Source of the DNA: Actinomycetota bacterium
GTDB taxonomy: Bacteria > Actinomycetota > Actinomycetes > S36-B12 > CAIYMF01
DNA length: 37,651 nt
Assembly: GCA_026393115.1 (NCBI GenBank)
Contig: JAPLAU010000019.1
Coordinates: forward strand, 1 to 37,651
Reading direction: 5' to 3'
The position numbers and the translations under genes are program-made. How positions within the stretch are numbered: the first letter of the stretch is position 1; each line of letters begins with the position of its first letter. Under the pieces are notes generated by a model. The model had not been told where the DNA came from. It did not search any database and saw only the letters and a list, made by a program, of their open reading frames with translations. Of this stretch, positions 7,272 through 15,808 are shown piece after piece.

Positions 7272-8903
7272 ATGGATGAAGTCGCATCAGGGGCTGTGAC
7301 CGTTGACGCGTTAAGCCATTGGCGCACCGAACTCGCCGACCCCGCGACCACCACTGCGAGTCTTCAACGAGCTGCGAATCTGGCCGAGTCTCTGGTTCGT
7401 TCACGCGACCTTGCGGGTGCCGTCGCAGTCGCCGAGGAGGCTCTCGCTCTGGCTACCGGACTCGATGTGATTCTTGATCTGCGTTGCATTCGCGCGGTCG
7501 CGATTCTTGATGAAGGACTGGTTCCCGCCGATTTGCTCGATACAGCCATCGCCCTGATCGCTCGTGCCGATGAGCGTTGGGCGGCAGCCCTCGACGAGGT
7601 TTCGAAAGCCCAAGCTCAGGTCGCGTCTGCGCGCGATGTGATCAACGTCGATGCGGCCCGACCACTAGCGTCGGCCGCTGCCCGCCGGCTGTGGCAATCG
7701 ATGCGGTTGCTCTTTCACCGTAGCCTGCACACCTCTCACCCCCTGTCGCCGCTTGCGCAGTCTCCCGACGAGTGGCTGTCGTCGTTGCATTCCAGTGCTC
7801 TGTACCTCGCGCTCCAACCCTCAGGCCGTCGGCGCAGGAAGTGGTGGACCACGCGCAAGCCGTCGGTCGCGTGTGTGACCACCGGGTCGTCTTTCCTCGA
7901 GCCCGTCGTCGAAGCCGCGATCGGGGCAGGAATGCCAGTGATCTCGCTCCCGCTCGCCGACCTGGTGAGCCCTCGACCCAGCCTTGCCGCATTGTTGGGG
8001 GAGCGGGTGGTGGGGTTGGTTGATCCGGCGGTGTCGGAGGCGGTGGTTCCTGGGGTTCTTGTGGGTGTGGATGTGGTGTTTGTTGATTGGGCGGATGAGG
8101 CGGCGGCGTGGGCGAGTGTGAGGTTGCCGGTGTCGGGTCCGCGGTTGGTGGTGCGTTTGCATTCGGTGGAGGCGTTGTCGGCTGCGGTGCATGTGGTGGA
8201 TTGGTCGCGGGTTGATCGGTTGGTGTTTGTGTCGGAGTTCTTGCGGCGGTTGACGCATGCGGTGGCTCCGGCGACGCGGTCAGTTGATTCGGTGGTGGTG
8301 GGTCATGGGGTGGTGTCGGCGGGGGTGGGTGTGAAGTCTGCGGGTGCGTGGTCGACGTTGGCGATGGTGGGTTGGGGTCAGGTGGTGAAGGATCCGTTGT
8401 TTGCGGTCGAGGTGTTGGCGTTGTTGCGTTCGCGTGATCCGCAGCGCGACTGGCGCCTACGCCTCATCGGACGTGAGCTACGTGAGGGAATCCGCTCGTG
8501 GGAGTCCGGCTATGCAGACGACGTCGAACGGCGAATGGCCGATCCGGTTGTTGCTGGAGCCATTGAGGTAACGGGATTCACTGACGATGTCAACGCTGAA
8601 CTTCAGGAAGTCGGTTTCATCCTGTCGTCCAGTCTGCGCGAATCGATGCACCTCGGACTATTCGAGGGCGTTCTCAGCGGTGCTGTTCCGGTGGTGCGTG
8701 ATTGGCCGGTGGTAGCACCGTGGGGTGGTGCGCGTGAACTCTTTCCTGCTGACTGGATTGTGCAGACACCGGAACAAGCGGCCGATCGCATCCTGTCGGT
8801 GACTGACCCTGAGACGGTGGGCAGACAAGCAGCCGCGTGGGGGCAAGTGCACAGCTCGGTGAAGAAGGCGGCGGCTGGCTACGTGAAGGCGTTGCGCCCG
8901 TGA
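7272..8903 (+). CDS. FHRxxH-type glycosyltransferase, tandem copy 1
   Basis: This 543-residue protein has two parts. Residues 1 to about 230 are mostly alpha-helical and end in a conserved LLFHRSLH...SPLA motif (148-161). Residues about 235-540 look like a GT-B glycosyltransferase, with VFVDWADEAAAW, VRLHSVEA, MVGWGQVVKDPLFA, and the donor-site segment SLRESMHLGLFEG followed by SGAVPVVRDWP. The same three blocks occur in 8900-10486, 15809-17419 and the second half of 10513-13353. Codons for residues 240-400 use TTG, GTG, GCG and TCG almost exclusively, unlike the CTC/GCC-rich flanks, and the DNA is 99% identical to the next gene. Donor and acceptor are unknown. The ATG has only a weak AGG upstream. 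The next gene overlaps its stop. Confidence 0.8.
   Translation: MDEVASGAVTVDALSHWRTELADPATTTASLQRAANLAESLVRSRDLAGAVAVAEEALALATGLDVILDLRCIRAVAILDEGLVPADLLDTAIALIARADERWAAALDEVSKAQAQVASARDVINVDAARPLASAAARRLWQSMRLLFHRSLHTSHPLSPLAQSPDEWLSSLHSSALYLALQPSGRRRRKWWTTRKPSVACVTTGSSFLEPVVEAAIGAGMPVISLPLADLVSPRPSLAALLGERVVGLVDPAVSEAVVPGVLVGVDVVFVDWADEAAAWASVRLPVSGPRLVVRLHSVEALSAAVHVVDWSRVDRLVFVSEFLRRLTHAVAPATRSVDSVVVGHGVVSAGVGVKSAGAWSTLAMVGWGQVVKDPLFAVEVLALLRSRDPQRDWRLRLIGRELREGIRSWESGYADDVERRMADPVVAGAIEVTGFTDDVNAELQEVGFILSSSLRESMHLGLFEGVLSGAVPVVRDWPVVAPWGGARELFPADWIVQTPEQAADRILSVTDPETVGRQAAAWGQVHSSVKKAAAGYVKALRP
7989..8470 (+). repeat. 482-bp near-identical tract, copy 1
   Basis: It aligns without gaps to 9575-10056 (offset 1586), with five mismatches, about 99% identity. 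The surrounding parts of the two genes have diverged strongly. Codon use up to about 8448 is dominated by G- and T-ending codons, and almost every Leu is TTG. Confidence 0.92.
8688..8770 (+). repeat. 83-bp identical tract, copy 1
   Basis: It is identical over 83 bp to 10274-10356, again at offset 1586. It encodes the C-terminal PVVRDWPVVAPWGGARELF region of the glycosyltransferase. The 217 bp between this and the larger tract are diverged. Confidence 0.9.
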
Positions 8904-10486
8904 CAGTGCCGGCAGACTCGAGCAGCCTGGCCGAGGTGTCGCAATGGCGCAGACAGTGCGGGGATCCCGCGACTACGACGATGGCGCTTCGTCGCGCTTT
9001 TGGATTGGCTGAGACACTCGTTCGGCGCGGTGAGACATCTCTCGCCATTGATGTCGCTGACATCGCTCTGGAACGAGTCACCGGACAGGATGCGGTGCTC
9101 AATCTTCGATTCGTGCGCCACCTCGCGTGCATCGAATCAGGTGGCCCGTTTCAGGGCTACGACGATGTCGTGAGGGCTCTGCTCGCGCGCGCTGATGAAC
9201 TCTTCGCAGACGCCCTGGTGACTCGTGATCACACCCCCGCGCGCGCTGCGGCCCGCTGGCTTGCGCTTTCCTTGCGATTGTTCGTGCACCGCCGGTTGCA
9301 CACCTCCCTCGACACGTCGCCGCTGGCAGTTGATCCAGTGCAGGCGATGGCGCCGTTGAGAGCAAGTTCGCTCTATGAGGCACTTCAGCCCCTCACGATT
9401 TCCCGCGACTCCCAGCAACGTCGAGCCCACGACGGTCCACCACGCGTCGTTTCCGCGCTGACATCCGAAGACTCGTTCTTCCTCGCTCCGGTGATCGAGG
9501 CAGCTCAGGCGATTGGTGCCGAAGTGCGCGAACTTCGTCTTCTCGACGTCGACCCCGCCTGGAGCGGGATGTCGGCATTGTTGGGGGAGCGGGTGGTGGG
9601 GTTGGTTGATCCGGCGGTGTCGGAGGCGGTGGTTCCAGGGGTTCTTGTGGGTGTGGATGTGGTGTTTGTTGATTGGGCGGATGAGGCGGCGGCGTGGGCG
9701 AGTGTGAGGTTGCCGGTGTCGGGTCCGCGGTTGGTGGTGCGTTTGCATTCGGTGGAGGCGTTGTCGGCTGCCGTGCATGTGGTGGATTGGTCGCGGGTTG
9801 ATCGGTTGGTGTTTGTGTCGGAGTTCTTGCGGCGGTTGACGCATGCGGTGGTTCCGGCGACGCGGTCGGTTGATTCGGTGGTGGTGGGTCATGGGGTGGT
9901 GTCGGCGGGGGTGGGTGTGAAGTCTGCGGGTGCGTGGTCGACGTTGGGGATGGTGGGTTGGGGTCAGGTGGTGAAGGATCCGTTGTTTGCGGTCGAGGTG
10001 TTGGCGTTGTTGCGTTCGCGTGATCCGCAGCGCGACTGGCGCCTACGCCTCATCGGCGGGTCACTTGAAAGCGGAGCTCGACCATGGGACGCCGGTTATG
10101 TCGGCGATCTTGAGCGCCTCGTGGGTGAGTCGATGGTTGCAGGTGCCATCGAGATGACGGGGTTCACGGATGACGTGAAGGCGGCCCTTGAGGGTGTCGG
10201 TTTCATCCTGTCGACCAGTCTGCGCGAAGCCGATCCGCATGGGGTGGTCGAAGGCGTACTCAGTGGTGCGGTGCCGGTGGTGCGTGATTGGCCGGTGGTA
10301 GCACCGTGGGGTGGTGCGCGTGAACTCTTTCCTGCTGACTGGATTGTGCAGACACCCGAACAGGCGGCCGATCGCATTCTGTCGCTGAACAATCCTGAGA
10401 CAGTGGGCAGAGCAGCGGCCGAATGGATAGTGAATCAGCGGCCTTACCGTGACGAGCAGGTAGCTCTGATGGCTGCCTTGTCGTGA
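8900..10486 (+). CDS. FHRxxH-type glycosyltransferase, tandem copy 2
   Basis: This is a 528-residue paralog of the preceding protein, and the two align along their whole length. The helical N-domain shares DPATTT, LAE.LVR and an HRRLH.S...SPLA version of the signature (FVHRRLHTS). The GT-B part carries the same WADEAAAW and VRLHSVEA blocks, and SLREADPHGVVEG in place of SLRESMHLGLFEG. Here the His of the donor-site motif is shifted and Asp-Pro is inserted in its place, so specificity may differ. I chose GTG 8900, which overlaps the previous TGA (GTGA) with GTGAAGG upstream; GTG 8906 is also possible. It is the last gene of the rightward operon and faces the leftward operon across a 26-base gap with no clear terminator. 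Confidence 0.8.
   Translation: MTVPADSSSLAEVSQWRRQCGDPATTTMALRRAFGLAETLVRRGETSLAIDVADIALERVTGQDAVLNLRFVRHLACIESGGPFQGYDDVVRALLARADELFADALVTRDHTPARAAARWLALSLRLFVHRRLHTSLDTSPLAVDPVQAMAPLRASSLYEALQPLTISRDSQQRRAHDGPPRVVSALTSEDSFFLAPVIEAAQAIGAEVRELRLLDVDPAWSGMSALLGERVVGLVDPAVSEAVVPGVLVGVDVVFVDWADEAAAWASVRLPVSGPRLVVRLHSVEALSAAVHVVDWSRVDRLVFVSEFLRRLTHAVVPATRSVDSVVVGHGVVSAGVGVKSAGAWSTLGMVGWGQVVKDPLFAVEVLALLRSRDPQRDWRLRLIGGSLESGARPWDAGYVGDLERLVGESMVAGAIEMTGFTDDVKAALEGVGFILSTSLREADPHGVVEGVLSGAVPVVRDWPVVAPWGGARELFPADWIVQTPEQAADRILSLNNPETVGRAAAEWIVNQRPYRDEQVALMAALS
9575..10056 (+). repeat. 482-bp near-identical tract, copy 2
   Basis: This is the partner of 7989-8470. The five mismatches between the copies give two amino-acid changes (Ala to Val and Ala to Gly); the rest are silent. 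The tract spans the second half of the GT-B acceptor domain and the start of the donor domain. Confidence 0.92.
10274..10356 (+). repeat. 83-bp identical tract, copy 2
   Basis: This is the partner of 8688-8770, with no mismatch. Confidence 0.9.
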
Positions 10487-10512
10487 CTACGTCGTCTTTT
10501 CATCGTGATCTC

Positions 10513-13353
10513 TTAGGAATCCAGCTCAAGCAATCGAGCAATCGCGTCGGTACCTGACGTAGGTCCGAACCGTTCGTCGACCGCACGTCGGGCTGCAGCG
10601 CCGCTGGCTCGCCAGACGTCGGAGTCGGCGGTTGACGCGAGGATGCGCTTGGCACCCTGATCAATGTCGTTGACCACCCATTCATTCGGAAATAGGCGAC
10701 GTGGCCCATTCCAGCGGCCCATCAACGGCCAGTCGCGCACCACGGGCACGGCACCCGATGCGGCTCCCTCAACGAGTGCGGCATGGAATGACTCCCGCAC
10801 ACTGCTTGAGAGAATCACGCCAACGTCGGCGAGTATGCCGGGAACATCGTTAGTTGAGGGTAGGAATTCAACGGCATCGTCCGTGTGCGTTTCCGCGATG
10901 ACCTGCTTGGTTCGGACGGAGTAGGTAGCAAGCCCGGGTGCTGCATTGTCGGGGACGTCACCACCGATAAGTAGTAGCCGATAACGCGGATCAGTTTCAC
11001 GCACTCGTGCGAGCAGTTCGACCGCCCAGGGGGCGTCCTTTGCTGCGTTGTTCCACTTCAGTAGTGCCAGAGTGAAACGAGCGTCATCGCTCTTGGGTCG
11101 GCTGAAGCGATCAAGGTCGAACCAGAGCGGAATCACGTGGCGACGCACGTGTCCATATCCGGGGCTAGTGGCGAGAGTGGCATCGACCATGTCTCGGAAG
11201 TGGGGCCCAACAAATACCAGATCGCTGACTCGCCCCCATTGCACGTAGTGCAGTGCTGGCTTGAACGCTTCGTAGGCGTGGAGGCGCACGATGATGCGGG
11301 TGGTGCCCGGATCGACTGCGGTTGCGATGACCGCTGCACGCTCCGCCCACTCAACCCACACCACGTCGGATTCATCGTGAATAGTGCGCATGACCTCAGC
11401 GAGTGCCTCGGGTACCTTGCCAAGCGCCATCTGAGCCAGTACGCGATCGGAAACAGGGCCGTGCACCGCGGGGTCGGCAAGATCAATGACACGAACCGTG
11501 GCACCAGCTGCCGTGGCTGCCTCAACGATGGGCGGAGCCCATGCGAGGTTGCTGTACCCCAGAACTGTCACGCGCATTCCAGCGACGGCGGGGGCCGCGG
11601 CGTCGTGTCCTCGCGTGGTCGATTGCAGGCCGGGCATCGGGGGAGTGGCACTCCACCGGGCGAGGTACGACGTTGGGTCGTCGGCGAGCGGAGATCGAGT
11701 GCCGTCGAAGTGCAGGGAGCGGTGAAAGAGCAGGTCCTGTGCGCGAATGAGTCGGTCTGTTTGCGCCCGAAGATCACTACCAGCCATTGACTGTGCCAAT
11801 GATTCGAGGGCGAGTTCGGATCCGAGGCGCTGATCCTGCACGTCGGGAATTTCGCCGCTGGCGAGCGTGCGCAGCGCCCGCTCGAGTGACGCCTGACGCA
11901 CATCGGGTTCACCATTGGTGAGTCGCCGGTAAAGGGTGTCGACTGCACCGTGTTGCTTCTCCCACGACCAACTCTCAAGGAGCGAGTCATCGCCGTAACG
12001 AGCGCTGAAGCGTTCGAGGTCAGTGAGCATGGCCGTGACAGCCGAGGCCAAACCTTCAGAGTCACCTGCGGTGTACACGAGTCCGAGTTGGTTCTCGGTG
12101 ACCCACTGGGCTGCCGCTTCGATGTTGGAAGTCAGAATGGGAATGCGAGCGTGAAGGTATTCAAAGAACTTGGTTGGAATACCAAGATTGTGGTTCTCGG
12201 TGTGCAGGATTGGGCTGATTCCGATGGTCGCATCTGCAACGTATGCCGATACCTCATCTGCCGCGACGTAGTCAACGCGGTGGAACCGCTCTTTCACGCC
12301 GAGGGTGGCCGCCTTGGAGCGCAGCGAGGCAATGTAGGGAGATTCTTTGCTGACGGTGACGAAATGAACCCCGGGCAATTGCGGTAGCGCTTCGATCACG
12401 GTGTCGAGCCCGCGTAGTGCGCTCGCCGCACCGACGTACACAAGTACCGGCGACTCAGCGTCGATGCCGGCGTCGGTGCGTAGCGAGCGGGTCATGAGGC
12501 GGTTCGACGCGTCGAGCATGGGCGTGTTGTAAACCAAGAGCGGTCGCTCGGTGATGCCATGCGTCTGCATCAGTCGGTCGGCGACTTGATCGGAAACGGT
12601 GATGACCGCATCGACACTGGGAACGTATTCGGCTTCGGCTTGAACTGCGCCGCGATGGCGGGTGATGTCTTGCATCACGACGCCAGGAAGGAACTCATGC
12701 GCGTCGTAGATCACTTTGGGTCGCTTGCCTTTGCGAGCGAGTCGGTCAGCGGCACGTATGGCGACAGGAAGCGCGCGATAGTCGTGCGCATGAATGAGGT
12801 CAGGTCGCGCCGAATCGATGGTGTCGGCGTACGCAACCTCGAGGTCGGCGAGGAATGGCTCGTCGTAGCGCCACTGCCGTGAGCCATGTACGCGAACCGG
12901 GGGTCGAGCCTTGCGGCCCTTGTCGCGCGCCTTGGTCGCGCGCGAGCGCAGTCCGTACATCAGACCAACCCACTTGCGCTGTACTTGGGTCAGCAAACGT
13001 TGAGGACGTGATGCCCCCGAACCGAATTCCTGCTGCAATTCAAGTGTGAGCCAGTCAAGACGGCGACGTGATCGTCCTTGGTCTTGGGTGGTGCGAAACG
13101 CCATCGGATGACGCAGGGTGAATCTGTTCCCGGTGGTGAAGGCCGTGGCACGCGGAAGTGCGGCCCACACGACAGTGGCCTCGCCGTACTCGTCGGAAAA
13201 CCCGGGAGCCTGAGACCGGGTAGCCGCAGCGTTCTGGTTGCCGATGAGGGTGACATCCCAGCCGCGCGCTGCCATCTCGCGTGCTGACTTCTGGACACGC
13301 GAGTCGCCGGTGATGGAGTTGTCGACGATCATCACGATTCGAGGGGAGGTCAC
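10513..13353 (-). CDS. Two-domain glycosyltransferase: GT4-like module fused to FHRxxH-type module
   Basis: This is a 946-residue fusion. Residues 1 to about 478 form a GT4-like GT-B enzyme: [25 protein letters not shown] near 186, VIYDAHEFLPG near 215, GIPTKFFEYLHARIPILTSN near 391. It is closely related to the protein at 4047-5531. Residues about 485-946 match the tandem glycosyltransferases: LLFHRSLH at 541-548, VVWVEWAERAAV, VRLHAYEA, SVRESFHAALVEG and SGAVPVVRDWP. Both modules keep their donor-site segments, so two sequential transfers by one polypeptide are plausible. The start is GTG 13353 with only a weak upstream TAGG. It is the last gene of the leftward operon, 45 bases after the lyase gene, with a short imperfect hairpin between (about 13368-13392). 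Confidence 0.85.
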   Translation of the reverse strand: MTSPRIVMIVDNSITGDSRVQKSAREMAARGWDVTLIGNQNAAATRSQAPGFSDEYGEATVVWAALPRATAFTTGNRFTLRHPMAFRTTQDQGRSRRRLDWLTLELQQEFGSGASRPQRLLTQVQRKWVGLMYGLRSRATKARDKGRKARPPVRVHGSRQWRYDEPFLADLEVAYADTIDSARPDLIHAHDYRALPVAIRAADRLARKGKRPKVIYDAHEFLPGVVMQDITRHRGAVQAEAEYVPSVDAVITVSDQVADRLMQTHGITERPLLVYNTPMLDASNRLMTRSLRTDAGIDAESPVLVYVGAASALRGLDTVIEALPQLPGVHFVTVSKESPYIASLRSKAATLGVKERFHRVDYVAADEVSAYVADATIGISPILHTENHNLGIPTKFFEYLHARIPILTSNIEAAAQWVTENQLGLVYTAGDSEGLASAVTAMLTDLERFSARYGDDSLLESWSWEKQHGAVDTLYRRLTNGEPDVRQASLERALRTLASGEIPDVQDQRLGSELALESLAQSMAGSDLRAQTDRLIRAQDLLFHRSLHFDGTRSPLADDPTSYLARWSATPPMPGLQSTTRGHDAAAPAVAGMRVTVLGYSNLAWAPPIVEAATAAGATVRVIDLADPAVHGPVSDRVLAQMALGKVPEALAEVMRTIHDESDVVWVEWAERAAVIATAVDPGTTRIIVRLHAYEAFKPALHYVQWGRVSDLVFVGPHFRDMVDATLATSPGYGHVRRHVIPLWFDLDRFSRPKSDDARFTLALLKWNNAAKDAPWAVELLARVRETDPRYRLLLIGGDVPDNAAPGLATYSVRTKQVIAETHTDDAVEFLPSTNDVPGILADVGVILSSSVRESFHAALVEGAASGAVPVVRDWPLMGRWNGPRRLFPNEWVVNDIDQGAKRILASTADSDVWRASGAAARRAVDERFGPTSGTDAIARLLELDS

Positions 13354-13398
13354 CGGCCTAGGGTATCGACTTCCCGACGCAAAGCCGGGAGTGCTTGC

Positions 13399-15801
13399 TT
13401 ACCAGCGAGCGACGGTGGTGAATCGAACCGATGAGGTGGCAGGTGTCGTGATCTGGATCACCGTGATCGGCAGGCCCGAAGCTGAGGTGGTGCCGGAGTG
13501 CGTGTGAGTGACGACCGACCCGGCGGGAAGACCCGTGACCGTGACCGTGATGTGCTGGGTTCCGCTGGTCAGTGTGAACCTGGGTGCGGTGGCGGTTCCG
13601 CCGACGCTTACTGCGGCTTCGGTCACCCAGTGCCAGTTCCACACGCGGGGAGCGGTGCCGGTGAGCGAGTCAACCATGGTCATGCTCGAGCTGGCCAGGC
13701 TGACCGTGCGGGTCGCTGTGCGCGATCCGGAGATGGTGCGCTGCAGGTCGACCGCCATGCTCGATCCGCTGGCGCTCAGTGCTGCAGAGGCGCCGATTAC
13801 GGGGCGGCCGGGACCGGTCACGGTCGAGTGGGCGTCAGCCGAGACCTTGAAGTCGTTCCAGCGCGGGCTGGTCGATGCGAGGGCGAAGTATCCGGGGGCG
13901 CTGTAGTTGCCCTTGCCAGGGTCAACGGTCCACTCAACGCCGTTGGCGGTGAGGCCAACCGAACCGACGTCGAGGTGGGTGTGCGACAGGTAGCGGGGAC
14001 TTCCCTTGAGCCACGCGGTGGCGGTGCTGCCCTGCACGGTTGCCAGACCGGTCTTGGAGTAGACGGCAGACTTCTTGGCAGGCGTGGGGAGCGACCAGGC
14101 GGTCGCACTGGGCCACCACAGAACTTCAAAGCCCTCGGTGGGTGCCGGGTGAATGCGGTCAACGCCGAGGAGGCGGTCGCGCAGGGACGGCATCGCAGTC
14201 GCGCTGTCAGTAGTGCGGGCAACGAGTGAGGCGAAGTTGGGGCGAAGCACGTCGGCGGTGGTGTCCGAGAAGTTCGGCAGGTCGCCGTTGGCTGCGGTCG
14301 CGTTCCACATGAAGTCCGCGGTGGCGCTCAGGTCGGGGATGGTGGCTGGCGAGGTCGTTCCGTAGATGTTCTGGGCGGTACCGACGGCACCCACGACGGC
14401 GCGACCCATGAGGTTCCAGTACGCCGGACCCTCGTACCAGCCGCCATCAGACAGGGCCATGAAGTTGGGCTGCATGCTGGTCCAGGCGGCCTTGGCAACC
14501 GCGGCACCGATCGTCGGGTCAGACTTGGCTAGGTAGATTCCGAGCTGGAAGGTGCTGCTGCCGTAGACGAAGCTGATGTTGTCGGGCTTGCCAACGTTGA
14601 TCTGGTCTTGGAACATGCACGCGAAACTTCCGAGCCACAAACTGCGCATCACTGTCGCGTTGGTCGCGTTACTCGCTGTCGAGGCGGTGGTGCTGGCGGC
14701 CCCGTTCCAGTCGGTCCAGTCGAGGGCGGTTGCTGCAGCTTCGATGACGCCAGCGTCGGTGAGCGGGGCACCCGACGGGCCGGCGCTGATGATGCGTGTG
14801 GCTTCTGCGGAGAGCTGGCGGCGAGCCGTGGCGTCACCGTTGACCAGCCAGAGGTAGCCCAGGCGCTGAGTGCGCAGGCGAAGGTCGGTGGCAAGAGTGA
14901 TGGTGCTGGTGGTCATCACCTTGGTGCTCAGGCGAGTCAATTCCTTGTGCGTGGCAAGGAAAGCGGCGTCCTTGTTGGCGATGCGGTCCTTGGCTGCAGC
15001 AACGTCGGCGTCGGTGACCCACTGGTGCAGGCCCGGCTCGGTGGCTGTCCCGACCCACGCGGCGTCGGCGACCGGAAGGGCGCACGATCCGGGGATTGCC
15101 ACGAAGTCGCTGGTCTGCGGAACCTGAATTGAACCGTCAAGCGCAGCAACCCAGAGGGCCGCGGTGGAAGGCGAAGGATAGGCGGTTCCGCCAGTTGCGG
15201 CCTTAACCCGTACAAGGTCGGCGGCGGCAAGAGCAGCGACGCGGCCGGATGCCTCGGCGATGGGTGCGTACTGTGCATCGGTGATCGAACCGGCCACGAG
15301 ATTACGGGTGGCGGTCTGACCGGCTGCGATGGCAGCGGCGCGGGCCGAGAGTGCGTCGGCGGCGAGGTGTACGACCTGCCCGTGCACCTTCGACAGTGCC
15401 AGTTCGGCCTTGATGGCCGGAGCAACCGCAGCGTACTCAGCCAGCGTGCGGGCTGCGCCGAGGCGAGTCGAGGCTGCGTTGATGCGGGTATTGGCCTTGG
15501 CAACGACGGCCGCGAAGGTAACGGGGTAGCTGCTGGGCATTCCGGGGTAGTCAAGCTTGGAGTTCTTGTAGTTCGTGCGAGCAGTATTGAGTTGTGAGTA
15601 GTACAGGGCCCGTAGGGTCCAGGCCTTCTTCTGGTCGGCGTAACTCATGGGGGTCGTGGTCGCGGTCATGCTGATCACGCTGGCTGAGGGAGTAGTGAGC
15701 GTGGGGGTCGCAGAGGCGATGCCGGGCACGAGAACGGCAGTTGCGAGGGCCAACGACACCACTGCCGTTGCACCTCGCAGGAACCCGCTCTTTACTCTCA
15801 C
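13399..15801 (-). CDS. Secreted heparinase II/III-like (alginate-lyase superfamily) polysaccharide lyase
   Basis: This 800-residue exported protein is built like a polysaccharide lyase that cleaves uronic-acid polymers by beta-elimination. A signal peptide (MRVKSGFLRG, then a hydrophobic stretch ending GIASA) covers about residues 1-31. Residues about 35-200 are an Ala-rich helical region of unknown role. Residues about 255-540 resemble the alpha/alpha-toroid, including DGGWYEGPAYWNLMGR near 455. Residues about 585-800 resemble the heparinase II/III beta-sandwich domain, with LSHTHLDVGSVGL near 605. I prefer GTG 15801, eight bases after the preceding stop with AGGGAAGG just upstream, because it gives a normal signal peptide. 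GTG 15846 would add 15 residues. No LPXTG anchor is seen. In a uronate-making operon it probably trims or releases the same polymer. Confidence 0.8.
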   Translation of the reverse strand: MRVKSGFLRGATAVVSLALATAVLVPGIASATPTLTTPSASVISMTATTTPMSYADQKKAWTLRALYYSQLNTARTNYKNSKLDYPGMPSSYPVTFAAVVAKANTRINAASTRLGAARTLAEYAAVAPAIKAELALSKVHGQVVHLAADALSARAAAIAAGQTATRNLVAGSITDAQYAPIAEASGRVAALAAADLVRVKAATGGTAYPSPSTAALWVAALDGSIQVPQTSDFVAIPGSCALPVADAAWVGTATEPGLHQWVTDADVAAAKDRIANKDAAFLATHKELTRLSTKVMTTSTITLATDLRLRTQRLGYLWLVNGDATARRQLSAEATRIISAGPSGAPLTDAGVIEAAATALDWTDWNGAASTTASTASNATNATVMRSLWLGSFACMFQDQINVGKPDNISFVYGSSTFQLGIYLAKSDPTIGAAVAKAAWTSMQPNFMALSDGGWYEGPAYWNLMGRAVVGAVGTAQNIYGTTSPATIPDLSATADFMWNATAANGDLPNFSDTTADVLRPNFASLVARTTDSATAMPSLRDRLLGVDRIHPAPTEGFEVLWWPSATAWSLPTPAKKSAVYSKTGLATVQGSTATAWLKGSPRYLSHTHLDVGSVGLTANGVEWTVDPGKGNYSAPGYFALASTSPRWNDFKVSADAHSTVTGPGRPVIGASAALSASGSSMAVDLQRTISGSRTATRTVSLASSSMTMVDSLTGTAPRVWNWHWVTEAAVSVGGTATAPRFTLTSGTQHITVTVTGLPAGSVVTHTHSGTTSASGLPITVIQITTPATSSVRFTTVARW

Positions 15802-15808
15802 ACCTTCC

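Noticed and set aside
7821-8258. His/Arg/Pro-rich reading frame on the minus strand (also at 9137-9892)
   Set aside because: It is the antisense shadow of the GTG/TTG/GCG-rich tract; the sense frame has conserved paralogs and the composition is an artefact of codon bias.
7272-10486. Diversity-generating retroelement explanation for the near-identical tract
   Set aside because: There is no reverse transcriptase, and the mismatches are few and not restricted to adenines of a template repeat.
13368-13392. Hairpin between lyase and two-domain glycosyltransferase as a terminator
   Set aside because: The stem is about seven pairs with a bulge and no T-run, and the two genes look cotranscribed.
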